DNA of 64,000 bases, taken from NCBI GenBank assembly GCA_963930645.1, contig OZ005662.1:74173341-74237340 (forward strand). The letters are read 5' to 3'. The notes under the pieces are model-generated. The model saw only the letters and a list, made by a program, of their open reading frames with translations, had not been told where the DNA came from and did no database searches. Shown here piece by piece: positions 23,618-34,539 of the stretch (positions within the stretch are counted from its first letter, which is position 1; each line of letters opens with the position of its first letter). A program made the position numbers and the translations under genes. The stretch is from Salticus scenicus (Eukaryota > Arthropoda > Arachnida > Araneae > Salticidae).

Positions 23618-23904
23618 ATAACTGAAAAAATTCTAAACCGCATACGTTGGGACATATGCATACATGCATATATATAATAAACATATTATTTACTGCTAAT
23701 ATTACAAATTTTAAAGAATTGTTTCATAAAAAATTTAAAAGTTTAAACGACGGAAGGAGGCTTCTCACCACCGTTCAGTGGTTTAAAGCGATTTTAAGCC
23801 ACCCCCGTTGTTTAATACATTATATATACTTCCCAATTTGTTTGAAAAGAAAAGTGTTGATAGGTGGATTTTGCCTGTTTTAACTTAGTATGCTTAAGGA
23901 ACTT

Positions 23905-24316
23905 GGACATTAACATGTAAAGTTATAAAAAAAACCTCAAACAACCCAGAGAAGCGTGCAGAGAGGCATGTTAGGATTCCTTCGAACAGACAGAAAGCGA
24001 AACACTTGGATTTGGAAACAAACAAAGTTACTGAAGTTATTTTTAAAATCAAAAAGTTAAAATGGAGCTGGGCTGGACACTTTGCGAGAAAAAATCATAA
24101 TAGTAGATGAACCATCAAAGTTCTATTTTGGATACCAAGAAATAAGAAAAGGCCGAAGAAGTGACCACTGTGTCGTTGGAGAGATGAAATTGTGAAGTTT
24201 GGAAGAGTAGAATGGTGAAGAATTGCAGAAAACAGGGCAGTTTGGAATCGCCTAGGAAAGCTCTTCATCCTACAGTGGATTGGTAAAGTCTGAAATTGAT
24301 GATAATGATGATGATA
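23905..24316 (+). pseudogene. 5'-truncated RTE-like LINE, 3' end fragment
   Basis: Plus-strand frames match the C-terminal tail of LINE reverse transcriptases of the RTE type: QRSVQRGMLGFLRTDRKRN, then in another frame KIKKLKWSWAGHFARK (family pattern RAMERxMLGI..RDR..N and LKWxWAGHxAR), then CRWRDEIVKF and a final LQWIG. Frameshifts and stops break it, so it is dead. It ends in a (GAT)n-like tail (about 24297-24316), a usual 3' end for RTE LINEs. The reverse transcriptase and endonuclease domains are missing, as expected for a 5'-truncated insertion. Confidence 0.75.
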
Positions 24317-24319
24317 TAT

Positions 24320-24800
24320 AAATATATATATAATAAGTTACTTATTTGAAAAAACATGAAATTGAAAATGAATAATATTAAACACTGCAGAAACTTGAAA
24401 TTTCTCATCGACAACGCAACCTTTATTGTGTTTATTACCCACTATTGCTAATATAGTTTTGTTTGAATTGCTAAAGTTATGTTGCAAATTAGATTATATC
24501 TCGTTAGTTAAGGTCGAGCATAATTTCTGTACCTTTATATCATTTGACTCTTAACTTAAAAAAATCCTATTAATATATTTAGTAAATTTGTCGAGTTGAT
24601 TATACATTACATTTTCTTAAAAATTACATTTTCTTAATTTTTCTACTGTTTACACAGCTAACTTTCCTATATTCCTTTTGGCCACTCTCCCCACCTTTCC
24701 CGTAATCCTATTGGTTAAACTAAATTCGGCCCCTCTACTATATATACCAGCATTTCTCCTGATTCAGAATCCTTTTTGCACTGAAGACGGTACGCTTTAG
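24320..24800. other. A+T-rich DNA, no gene seen
   Basis: No domain or repeat family recognised. A slightly C-rich patch (about 24680-24780) contains TACTATATATACC, which resembles a TATA box but has no gene beside it. Confidence 0.5.
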
Positions 24801-24811
24801 GCTACTGAAAC

Positions 24812-25136
24812 CATAGATATAGTAATATATATAGATCTATCATACCCATGTTATCGAGCAAAAAATTTTTATGCCGAAAAAAAGTTCTAAAATCAGCCAT
24901 TAGAGAGTATTGGAAAAAAGAATAAAAAGAAAAATGAATTTGAAACAGTATCTGGAGTTTTTCATTCACCTTTAGTAAATAAATTATTTATAAATTTTAT
25001 TTACTAAATTATCCGTGTGTATTCCTGTGTGTGATTTACTCGGGGAATGGCAGCCATTAGAGTGACTTTTCCCGAAAAAAAAAGTATCACTTTTTCCCTC
25101 TTGCTGATCAATCTATGTCTTATTACTATATCTATG
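24812..25136. mobile_element. 325-bp foldback element with 8-bp TSD
   Basis: Ends CATAGATATAGTAAT and its complement, flanked on both sides by ACTGAAAC (24804-24811 and 25137-25144), a perfect 8-bp target duplication as in hAT-type insertions. It is the compact relative of the element at 13578-14451. Non-coding. Confidence 0.85.
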
Positions 25137-25253
25137 ACTGAAACAGCTGTATGCACTTGCAATATTTTTCTTTGGCGTTTATGACGTAGTAGTTTATTCG
25201 GGTTTTAAAATCATGTTTTTACTCAAACTTAAATATAAATTTCTCGAGAACGG

Positions 25254-25453
25254 CAGAGTTGCCAACTTTTATAATTTATTCCAGAGCTTTGTTAGCCCCG
25301 CCCTTTTTTCACACCGGAAATTTTAAAGAATGATTTTCCTCTTACTTAACCATTGTCATGTACTAAAGAGAAATATTCTATAAAATTTCTGGTGCGGAAA
25401 AGAAAGCGGAGCTAAAATTGCTCCGGAATAAATTATAAAAGTTGGCAACTCTG
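25254..25453. mobile_element. 200-bp MITE 'CAGAGTTGCCAAC'
   Basis: Arms CAGAGTTGCCAACTTTTATA then TTTATTCCAGAG and the inverted partner; inner GTTAGCCCCGCCC / GCGGAGCTAA. Flanked by GAACGG on both sides (6-bp direct repeat). Same family as 20954. Confidence 0.88.
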
Positions 25454-25459
25454 GAACGG

Positions 25460-26743
25460 GCTTACGAGGCCTAACAGTTTATGCGTCAAAAATAAAGTTT
25501 GTTTAGGCCCTCTCGAATAAACATAAATTAATTGATTTCTATTATTACACTATTGGAATGGTTTCCTGGTTAGAATAAAGAACATTAATTTCGTAAAAAT
25601 TCTTTTGCACATTTTCTTTTGATTTTATTAATATTTTTTAACATGTTGCCAAAGGAGACTGAAAAAAAAATGTTTCATTTAGTCAATTTTGTCTATAAGT
25701 AATAATCTTGCCATCATAAACTAGAACAAAAAAATTTTCTGAAAAATATATACAATGAAAAGAAGGTGATGATGAACAAATATAACTCAAACAATACTAA
25801 TTAAATGAATTTTCAAAATAAAAATGACTGGTTATCTTTATGACTTAGAAAAAAATCTGAAAGAAATTACATAAAGAATAATTTTATTTTATAGGAAAGT
25901 TTTATTCCATGTTTCCTTCCAAATAATATGTAAAAATAATATATTCCATTTTTTGAATCATTGTAATGGCAACAAAAGAAAAACCGATAATGAGTTTCGA
26001 AAGAAATGTTTAAGACGAAAAATTAAACGCTTTTCTTTGTTCTTTTAATGCATGTTTTCCTATTTATATATGGAAAAACAAAAAAATATTTTCAGATGTT
26101 TTTGAAGCACGCGACAATTAATATTACTAATCAATATCATTAAGTTTTTCATAATAAGAAGCTTAAAATTTCTAAGTATTTATATGCATTAAAAAAAAAG
26201 TAAAAGAGGGACTTTTAATTAAAAATTGCTAAATGGAAAGATTCTCAGAGGTAAAAAGAATAGTTGCTTAATTTTTTATTGAATTAAAAATTACTTTTCC
26301 ATTTTTTTATTTAAGTCATTAGCTAATTTCGATGCTTCTACTTAAAAGCATAATTTTTACGTCCATTTTCTATTTCAGTAAATTGAACAAACATTTTTCC
26401 TACTAAAAGAAAAAGTTGTAAAGTATTATTAATTATCAAAATATACAATTATAATGTTAGAGTATTAAAATAATAATTAACATGTGTATAATAAAGGAAA
26501 AGTTTAAGAAAGCTACTTTAAATAATAATAATAATAATAATAAAAATGAAGAGCCTGCATTCCCATTAAATTTAATAACATGCTTTTGAGTTTTAAAATG
26601 TTATGGGCTAAATGCCTCAATATTCTTTTCTCTTTAGGACATAAAAATGCACAAAATGACTTAATAATAATAATAATAATAAAAAAAAAAGTAAAATATT
26701 CTGAAATTGATAATAAATTCTAAGTATAAATTTGTAACTTTAA

Positions 26744-26777
<34 letters not shown>

Positions 26778-27226
26778 TTAATGAATATTACTTTACATTT
26801 TTAGGAAAACCATTGAGTACATGTTTGTTTTATTACATTAAAGCTATTTTTATATGCATAATTTTTAATTAAAAATGTATTATATATATATATAAAAAAA
26901 AATCAAATGTGTTTAAAACGGATTAATCAGTTCATTTTTTGTAAAAATAAAATAACAGTAGCACTTAAAGCAACAGTGTTTAATCTAATTTAATTGATTC
27001 ACAAGGAGAAAAAAATTATTTTTACAATAAAAAAAAGATTAATTAAATTTTAACGAAATTAGAAAAAAACATTTTCTATCATTAGTTCGACATTTTTAAA
27101 AGCACATTTTAACCATTAGTAATTTTAATTCCTCTGTAGTTTTAAAGATTACAAAGCTGATTAAACAGCAATTTAACATAAAATGAAAATTAAAAAATTT
27201 TATCTTTAATCATGTATGTTTAATGG

Positions 27227-27271
<45 letters not shown>

Positions 27272-27315
27272 AGGTAATTGATAATTCCCACTATAAACAA
27301 TATATTAATTAATTT
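25460..27315. other. A+T-rich DNA with microsatellites
   Basis: (AAT)n near 26521-26541 and 26663-26680, long T runs at about 26747-26776 and 27232-27266, (TA)n near 26881. No gene seen. Confidence 0.6.
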
Positions 27316-27325
27316 TTCTATTTAA

Positions 27326-27555
27326 CCCTTTGCGACACAGGGTAATTCGGATAATTTAAATTACACTGCCACCGTAATTTACGAACAACATTAAAATAAA
27401 AGAAATTTTTAATTTCCAAATTTAAAAAAAAAAAAAAGGTCCTTTTCTGCTATGTTATAAATGTAAATTTTTGCTAAAAAATTTCTGGGATGAGTTTTTG
27501 CACTTGATAATTAAAATTAGGTGTTCCATCAGCGGGAACACTGCGACTGAAAGGG
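27326..27555. mobile_element. piggyBac-like MITE (TTAA), 230 bp
   Basis: TTAA at 27322-27325 and 27556-27559. Termini CCCTTTGCGACACAG and, inverted, CCCTTTCAGTCGCAG. A hairpin with 7-bp arms (GTGTTCC / GGAACAC on the minus strand) is just inside the right end. Interior homologous to the 23396 element in the opposite orientation. Confidence 0.85.
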
Positions 27556-27603
27556 TTAAAGATCATTCCTTAGCAAAAGGTATCATAATAATAATGATTA
27601 TGG

Positions 27604-27636
<33 letters not shown>

Positions 27637-27658
27637 CATAATAACAAATTACTGTTAA

Positions 27659-28524
27659 CCGTTTGCTCTCGAAGACTTTTACGCATGGGTAAACCTAGAA
27701 CTCGAACCGATTTTCCAGATATTTGGTGATCCTCATATAAAAGTAGAAAATGCTTTTTAAAAGGGCGTGGCTTGAGAACAGAATTATAATCGTCTAAGAG
27801 ATCTATTCAAAAATATAGAAGTGCAGCAGGGTTCGTAGTTTCCGCCTTTTAGCTTATCTAGCTAAATCTAATCTAGCTAATCTAGCTTTAATATAAGATA
27901 TGGCTGTCATTATGTTATGCTGGCCGCGTAATAAAAGGCTGGCATGATGCAACTTTATACCCCTTTTACGAAGGCCGCGCTTTCTTTTTTGTCAGTGGCC
28001 TCTTTTATGTCGACCACTTTGCATTTTCCAAATATGCGAGACTGAAGTGGGATGGAAAATTAACCTTTTGCATTCGAACCTTCATTTAGCCAGTGAAATG
28101 AGCTACCCGACAATAGTTTTAACAAAAAAAAAAAAAAAAAAAAAAAAAATGTGAAATATAAAACATAAGAATTTTAAATATAAACATTTTATTTCTATAT
28201 TTGATGTATATTTACATATTACAAACATTATATATGTATAGTATATTACTATTTATAATTTTCCATTGAGTGATATTTTGCAAAGTATTCTTGGCCATTT
28301 ACCAAAGGTCAAGACAAGCAACGCCCAAAGACAATTAATATAAAATGTAGGTGGAGTTTTTTCTTAACGAAGTATTACACCTGTTATAACACTTTTAGTT
28401 GTAGAACATTATTGGTGGATATAAGATATACAGTAACTTAATTGGTCATGGCACCTCTCGAGCGACGTTCGAGTTGAAGTTTTGAATAGAATATCACCTG
28501 AGAGGCGACGTTCGAGAGTAAACG
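27659..28524. mobile_element. piggyBac-like element (TTAA), 866 bp
   Basis: TTAA at 27655-27658 and 28525-28528. Termini CCGTTTGCTCTCGAA and, inverted, CCGTTTACTCTCGAACG. Near the right end GCGACGTTCGAG is present twice as a direct repeat (about 28461 and 28504). G+C is higher in the outer parts than in the centre. A poly-A run lies at about 28124-28149. No transposase is recognisable. Confidence 0.8.
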
Positions 28525-28529
28525 GTTAA

Positions 28530-29060
28530 TATACTCATTAAAAATCACACATATTTAATTGTATCTGTTAAATAATATATTGCCCACTGGCTTCAAATTT
28601 CAATACGAACAACACGCGTTTTGTCAAAAAATCACTAATTTTAAAATTCTGTCCTCAGCTATAGTCATGAATTATTTTATTAGACTATTTATGTATAAGT
28701 ATTTATCACAATAAAAATAATGAAAAACTCGAAATGCGATTAAAAAAAAAAAATATTGAATAGACAAAGGAATATTGTTATCATAGTTAATGTTAAATAA
28801 TTGAATGAATTTTTAATTTGTTTACATACTAAAATTGGTTTTAATAAATTACTTCATTACTAAGCTGATTTACTTAGTTTATTTTCTTTGCATACTTAAT
28901 TTAATATGCCGTAAAAAATAAAATAGTCGTCAATTTACAAAATAAATTAACTAAAAATCGTTTTTTTGTTATAAAATAGCAAGCTTTGCCCGAATCGCTG
29001 GTCACATTACTTAAACGAATTTTCAAAAATATTGAATCACCATTTATTTATTTTTTTTTT
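28530..29060. other. A+T-rich DNA, no gene seen
   Basis: No coding or repeat signal recognised. Confidence 0.6.
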
Positions 29061-29071
29061 TAACTTTATAA

Positions 29072-29329
29072 ATGAAAACTAAAAAAAAAATCTTTGAAAT
29101 CGCTCTGACCATCGCCTTAGGTATCCATCAGCTGAGTGTAATCAGGTTCGGTTTACCACTATCTGCAGCAACACCTTACCCGGGCACTTCAATCTGGATA
29201 TCTATCGGACGACAGCTGGTGCTATTTTTTAAAGGCTACGATTTTACAGATGGCTGTATGGCAACATCTATTAAGCATTTTTGCTTTGGCACCATATATA
29301 AGAAAGACCTAGTAACAGAGTTTTTTTAG
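29072..29329 (+). other. 85-codon ORF of unusual composition, function unknown
   Basis: An ORF of 85 residues starts MKTKKKIFEIALTIAL and is clearly less A+T-rich than its surroundings across about 29095-29300. The first 60 residues contain a hydrophobic stretch after three lysines, which looks like a signal or membrane segment, but no family is recognised. No promoter, intron or poly-A signal supports a gene. It may be a fragment of an exon, of an unknown repeat, or of foreign DNA. Confidence 0.25.
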
Positions 29330-29460
29330 CTACCATTCTGTAATTATAAATTAAAAATACAATAAATTTATAATATTATTGTACTCAGTTATAATATAAA
29401 ATATATATACATAAATTTAATTGTTATATTCAAAAAGAGATTTATTTAGATAAATAAATA

Positions 29461-29841
29461 GGGTAAGTGCACCAGTGATTGACACTTTTAGAGCAATCTT
29501 TGATGTTTTTAATGTTCTAGTCATCAGAAAATATTTTTAGAAATCTTAAGTAAGTACATATGGTATGAAAGACATTCAGAACCACATATATGTTAAAATA
29601 TATAAATTTGATAACAATTATTATTTTTTTTTATGAATTTTTATTTGGCATCCACTCAATGTTCCAGTAATTGACACTGCGAGTTTTTCATTTTATCAGT
29701 AATTAGCACCCTATGTTCTACTGTTTGACATAAAATGTTAAAACTCTTATATGTAAAATATATGATTTTATTATTTTTCTTATTTATTAATTATTTCTGG
29801 ATATTATTAATGGAGCATTCATATCACTGGAGCACCTACCC
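29461..29841. mobile_element. TA-flanked MITE 'GGGTAAGTGC', copy 1 (381 bp)
   Basis: Ends GGGTAAGTGCACCAGTGATT and, inverted, GGGTAGGTGCTCCAGTGATA, each beside TA. The interior repeats the theme CCAGTAATTGACA several times. A second copy lies inverted at 35859-36332. Confidence 0.8.
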
Positions 29842-30065
29842 TAATAAATAGTATAAGTGCTGTTGCTAAAAAACACAGAAAATTGAAATGAACGAATAAG
29901 TTTAAGGAAATGAAACAGGAAAGTCAATGGATAAAATCGAAAAATAAATAAATAAATAAATTATTCAAATTCGAAAAGAACTTTGATTATGTTCCCCCGT
30001 ACATGGTCTAAGTGCCAAGTTTTGTAGCTCTTCAATCAGTAGCCTGAGATCTAGAGTATCGAAAG

Positions 30066-30276
30066 CTACTGTCGGCAGCAAAATTATCTGAGCACTAGCA
30101 ATAATCCCAGTCTAAAAAAGTACACTTAATGCTGCTTTGTTGAATAAATCCTTGTCGAGTCATGTTCTTAGTCAGTCTAAGAACATGATTCGATAAGGAT
30201 TTATTTAACAAAACAGTTTAAGTGTACTTTTGTGACATCGGAATTATTGGCTGTCGACTTTTGCTGTCGACTGTAG
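30066..30276. mobile_element. Near-perfect palindromic foldback element (about 210 bp)
   Basis: Left arm CTACTGTCGGCAGCAAAA through AAGTACACTTAATGCTG and ATAAATCCTTGTCGAGTCAT; right arm carries the complements in reverse, ending TTGCTGTCGACTGTAG. The two arms meet with almost no loop around 30174-30178. No ORF. Confidence 0.75.
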
Positions 30277-30279
30277 ACA

Positions 30280-31270
30280 GACAAACCCTTCTCTTTATTT
30301 ATATAGGTGATTTATAACTGTTTAATAATAACAATCAGAAATTAGAGTGCATAAAAAGATAATGCGTTTAAACCGCAATAGATACTTTTGAACTTTTGAA
30401 CGTATGATTCTAAAAGAAAATTAAAATTAATGGTGAAAGAATTGCCATCTGTCAGTTGTATGAATGTAGAATATATTTAGTAAAATGTTGTTGAAATGTA
30501 TTAGACTTTAAAATATTAAATTATATTAAAACGCAGAGCAAACACGAAGAGTTTTTACATCTTGACAGTCAAAGAAAAAGTGAAGTAAGTTTAATTCAGT
30601 TACTTCTCGTCAATAAACCACAATATGCAGGCCAAATCTTAATCTCCAAGTAACCGAGCAACACCCAATTTTTGCAGTTGCACTTAAGTCAGTGTTATTT
30701 TTTAAACATATTGGCGACCCTAAATTTTAGCAAAATTATCGTTAAAACATCCTGGGAAAACACTATATGCACGTTAGAAATCTAACATCAAGAATTTTAT
30801 TCACAATAGAGGTTCTAAGTTGTTATGGATTCTTAAGCCTTTTGAGCCGATACGAAGTACATAATTTCTTTTCAAAGAGTGCATGTGTGCTTTGCTTTAA
30901 AAGTGACATATCAGCGAAAACTTATTCTATTTTACTTCACTGGGATGAAAAGACTGATTATTCCATCTGATTGTACGAGAATCGCCACATCTCTCTCTTT
31001 TTTTTTTTCTTTTTTTTTTTGCAAGAAATAGAGAGAGATTAAATTATATATTTCTCCTGCTGAGAAATCGCATGCAGGCTTGATTTTAAATGTTATAAAA
31101 TTTTTTAGAATCACTCTTCAAAAAGATGAGAAATAAATTAAATTTTGAGAGATAATATGTAATTTAGAATATGTGATTTTCGATATCACATATACAACAT
31201 TCCCCTGTATTATGTCTAGTACTATATAAACGATTGAGTCATGTTAATGTGACAATCTGTAACAATGCAC
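30280..31270. other. A+T-rich DNA, no gene seen
   Basis: No family recognised. The small ORFs at 30767-30970 (plus) and 30932-31114 (minus) show no domain. A T-rich microsatellite is near 30997-31020. Confidence 0.55.
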
Positions 31271-31275
31271 ATTAA

Positions 31276-32905
31276 CCCCTTCAGACCCGAATTTTTTGTC
31301 GTTTAGGAAAAAAATATTTTTATACTAAAATTAACTTAATTCATGTGAATGAAAGTAACAATATACTTTTTACAAAAATATTTACTCATTTATATATAAT
31401 TTTTAAATCTACATTTTAATGGACATATGGTCCTTATTCAAAATTTGTAGCATAGGAGATCTTGAGTGATATTTGTATGAAAAAAAATTCTCTTACTATA
31501 TTATAAATAGTTTATTATTATATTATAAATAATTGCTTTTGAATAAGCAGTTATATATATATAATTATTATTTTCTGTGAAATCTTTCAAAACAATTCCT
31601 CTCTTTTACTAAACACAAATGGACACCACATTTGTCACAATAAAAATGTGTCCTTCCTTTGCATAGTGACATCTTGCATCGTGTTGCTTCATTTTTATCA
31701 TCGATTTGGGGCATGTGGTCCACATTATCGTGTTGAATTTCTCTTATTGGTCTCTTCTCACAGCAACGAAATTTTCTTTTTCTGTCCGGTGTAATTTCTC
31801 CTTCCCTTTTTGAAGGACAAGGACGACCACGTTTCTTTACATTTACAAGCTTGTTCTTACAAATTAAACTTTTGGAAACGTGCATACGAAATTCCAGTAC
31901 ATTCGTATGCGTGGGAACTTATTTAGACATCCAATCATAATATGTAATCCAAATAAAGTTTCAATTTCAATAACATTTGTTGGTTTGAATCGAGTTTGTC
32001 CTTGTTGAAGTGCGTATATGTTTGTACATTCGGCAAACTGTTCAAAAATTTCATCTGTTATATATTTAGAAAAATATTGCATAGGATCCAATACAATAGA
32101 ATCGCCAGTTTTGTCATTCTCTATCCATTCGAATTTTGGTACATCGGGTGTTTGTTTCCTCCATCGTACTCTTTTCTTATTTCGAAAACCTTCTGTAGTG
32201 GGCTCTGGATTTAAAATTTCATCTTCTCTACTGTCTCCGAATTCCTCAACTTCCCGTTCTCTTCTTACTCTTTCATCTTCACCAACTTCATGTTCAGTTT
32301 CTTCTATGTCATCAATATCCGAATCATCCCCATTTTCCAACAATTCTAATAGTTTCTCTACATATTTTTCATTTTCTAAATTAGATTTATTTAGTTTCTT
32401 ATTCATCTTGAAGGATAAAATAATCTGCAAAAATATTTTCAAGAATTGTATGTCTAACTATTACTCGCAAAAAAATTCAAATCGAAAACTTTGTACAGTG
32501 TTTCCCCTGATTATGACAGGATGTACATTAGGATGTACATATTTTTATAGAGGTTATAATACGAAGCCAAAGTAAATATCTTTTGTACAATTTCATTATT
32601 ACGTAGACCCATACATACTTTAGTGATGTGTATATGTTTTGACACTCATTTGAAAAAATAAGAACGAAAAACTAACAATATTTGCTACTTACTGCTGCCA
32701 CGGCCATTCGAATTTCAAACTACTCACATAAGAAGCACTATAACTCAACACACAAAAATCAGATGGCGTTATGGACGTTATTCTTTCATGTTAGATGATC
32801 ACTTGTAGGTACATTAGGTGTTGAAACGAAGTTTAAACCTATACAGCATAAAATACAGCACGAAAAGTGTTATGTACATTACAATGTACATGGGGACCGA
32901 AGGGG
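31276..32905 (-). mobile_element. piggyBac element with internally deleted transposase
   Basis: TTAA at 31272-31275 and 32906-32909. Termini CCCCTTCAGACCC and, inverted, CCCCTTCGGTCCC. The minus strand carries the first and last parts of a piggyBac transposase. Just inside the right terminus is a hairpin ATGTACATT-AC-AATGTACAT. At 1630 bp it is shorter than usual autonomous members (about 2.4 kb or more, family knowledge), consistent with loss of the catalytic core. Confidence 0.9.
31568..32406 (-). pseudogene. piggyBac transposase, core deleted
   Basis: Two minus-strand frames remain. The first (likely start at 32406, MNKKLNKSNLENEK; a start at 32442 is also open) has an acidic N-terminal tail (GDDSDIDDIEETEHEVGEDE). 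It continues into the DDE_Tnp_1_7 entry region: DPMQYFSKYITDEIFEQFAE, TNIYALQQ, and IGCLNKFPRIRMYW. Right after RMYW the frame jumps and soon stops at 31864. The second frame (31885-31568) is the C-terminus: a KRGRPCPSK basic patch and the Cys/His domain with RCKMSLCKGRTHFYCDKC, HLCLVKERNC and FERFH. The region with the three catalytic Asp residues is absent. This is a typical internal-deletion derivative and cannot be catalytic. Confidence 0.88.
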
Positions 32906-32909
32906 TTAA

Positions 32910-34365
32910 CTACCCCTGTGCAGCTCACTCAGGGAAAACATGAGCTGTTAACAGCTTTACCATTAACAGTTGCTGTAGGGTACGAAGTGAGATTCATTGA
33001 ACCTATTACGCAGGTCTGTGAAATCGTACTTTTCAGGTTTTTTTGTACTGCTTTGGGTGTCTCTAATGTACTGTGATATGTTGAATTTAGAAATGCTTGC
33101 CTTTTCTTGCTATCACGTATTCTTCGACCACATTTCATGAAACCATGTAATCATCTGCGCAAGTGCTAACTCAACGAGTCCAATACTAAAATAGGGGTGA
33201 CAGTCATCTGACTCAGAGAAAATGAGCAATAACAGAGCGCGGAATTATTGGATGTTTTCCAAAATTTTCAACTGTCGGTCAAGCTGGCATCCCTCCAACA
33301 TTTCGGACACGTCCTCACTGCTAGTTTTAGGATATGTGGCCGCATTGTAAAGCTTTTACCCAAAGGAAGGATGAAAATCGGAAGAAATCAAACAGAGGAA
33401 ATAACAAATTCGAAACTATTTATGTATAAAACACATTAAAGTAGGCCATTATTTACACATTGCCTTTTGAGTATATTCCTTCACATCGGAGCTCCAATTA
33501 AAGCTCTTTTTCTTGTGTACGGCTTAGGAGCGTTTAGGACAAAGAATTCTCCATGTAGCATCCAGCAATAATCTTCTAACATGTTTATGCTCCATTGTCT
33601 CTGTTACCTCTTTTAAATTCCTTTGATGTCGTGAGGAAATAGCTCTCCTTTTACTTCACTCACATCCCCTAGATTTTACGGGAAATAACTTTGATGGGAA
33701 TTGAAAAAGTGGAGCTTTAAGCACAAAATTTCTCATTTATTATCAAAACTGTACGTGATACAAAGTTTTGAATAATTTTCTTTAATCAGCATCCAAACAT
33801 ACGCCAGAAAAACACATGAGCTTGAAGAAAAAAAAATCATCGCAGATCTGTGCAATCCTATATAAAAAATTCTGGCAAATATTTGAGTTCGGCAGAAGAG
33901 ACGTCAAAAACCAGGAAAGTAAAATAAACTATTCTCCAGACACTTCTAACCATGCAATTGAGACTGTATATATAAGACGCTGCATTGTTAAACTGGAAAA
34001 GCCAAATTGCTCTGCAAAAATAGTGTATACATATTGAAGTACGCGATTGGAATTTTTTTAACTACACTTCAATCGATTCTAATCACCTACTATAATGAGG
34101 AGCGTACTAAGAGATTTTTAAGAAAATGTTACCCAGTCCATGATACTACCTCTCCCAGCTTTTAATTGTACGCAAATGGTGAAAGAGCGTTTTATCTGAT
34201 AGAGAAAAAAAAATAATATTAAGTGTAATGGTGTAGTGATATACGCCAATTGATTACACAGGGGTGCTAGACCTGATTTAATATTTGGCATAAAATACAT
34301 AACTAGAAAAATAAACAATTTCTCAATAGGTATGCTGTGTCGGTATTATTTAAAAAACTTGCATC
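32910..34365. other. Mixed-composition DNA, weak coding traces only
   Basis: G+C is somewhat higher than average to about 33700. The ORFs 32867-33076 (plus) and 32929-33138 (minus) overlap antisense and show no known domain. Around 33280-33330 a plus-strand frame reads KLASLQHFGHVLTAS, recalling the 'LxxFGHVxRAS' tail of LINE reverse transcriptases. This is too short to call. Confidence 0.4.
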
Positions 34366-34539
34366 TATACTGTTAAAAAAATCCCGTAAGATTAGGGAGA
34401 AAGCGCGGCAGCAGAGATTCCAGACAAAGCCCGTAAAAAAATAAACAAAATGTTTTTTACAGGCATAATTTTTCTTTTACGGGCATGTAACATAATTTAT
34501 ATACTTTATTTACGAACTAAACTTTTTTTTTTTTTTTTT

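Noticed and set aside
24730..24780. Promoter with TATA box
   Set aside because: TATATATA-like words are everywhere in this A+T-rich DNA and no gene follows.
32018..32575. 185-residue plus-strand ORF over the piggyBac remnant
   Set aside because: Ser/Phe-rich antisense of the acidic transposase N-terminus; the minus-strand frame has the family motifs.
33248..33439. Possible LINE reverse-transcriptase tail (KLASLQHFGHV)
   Set aside because: Only about 15 residues resemble the family pattern and the rest does not continue; could be chance.
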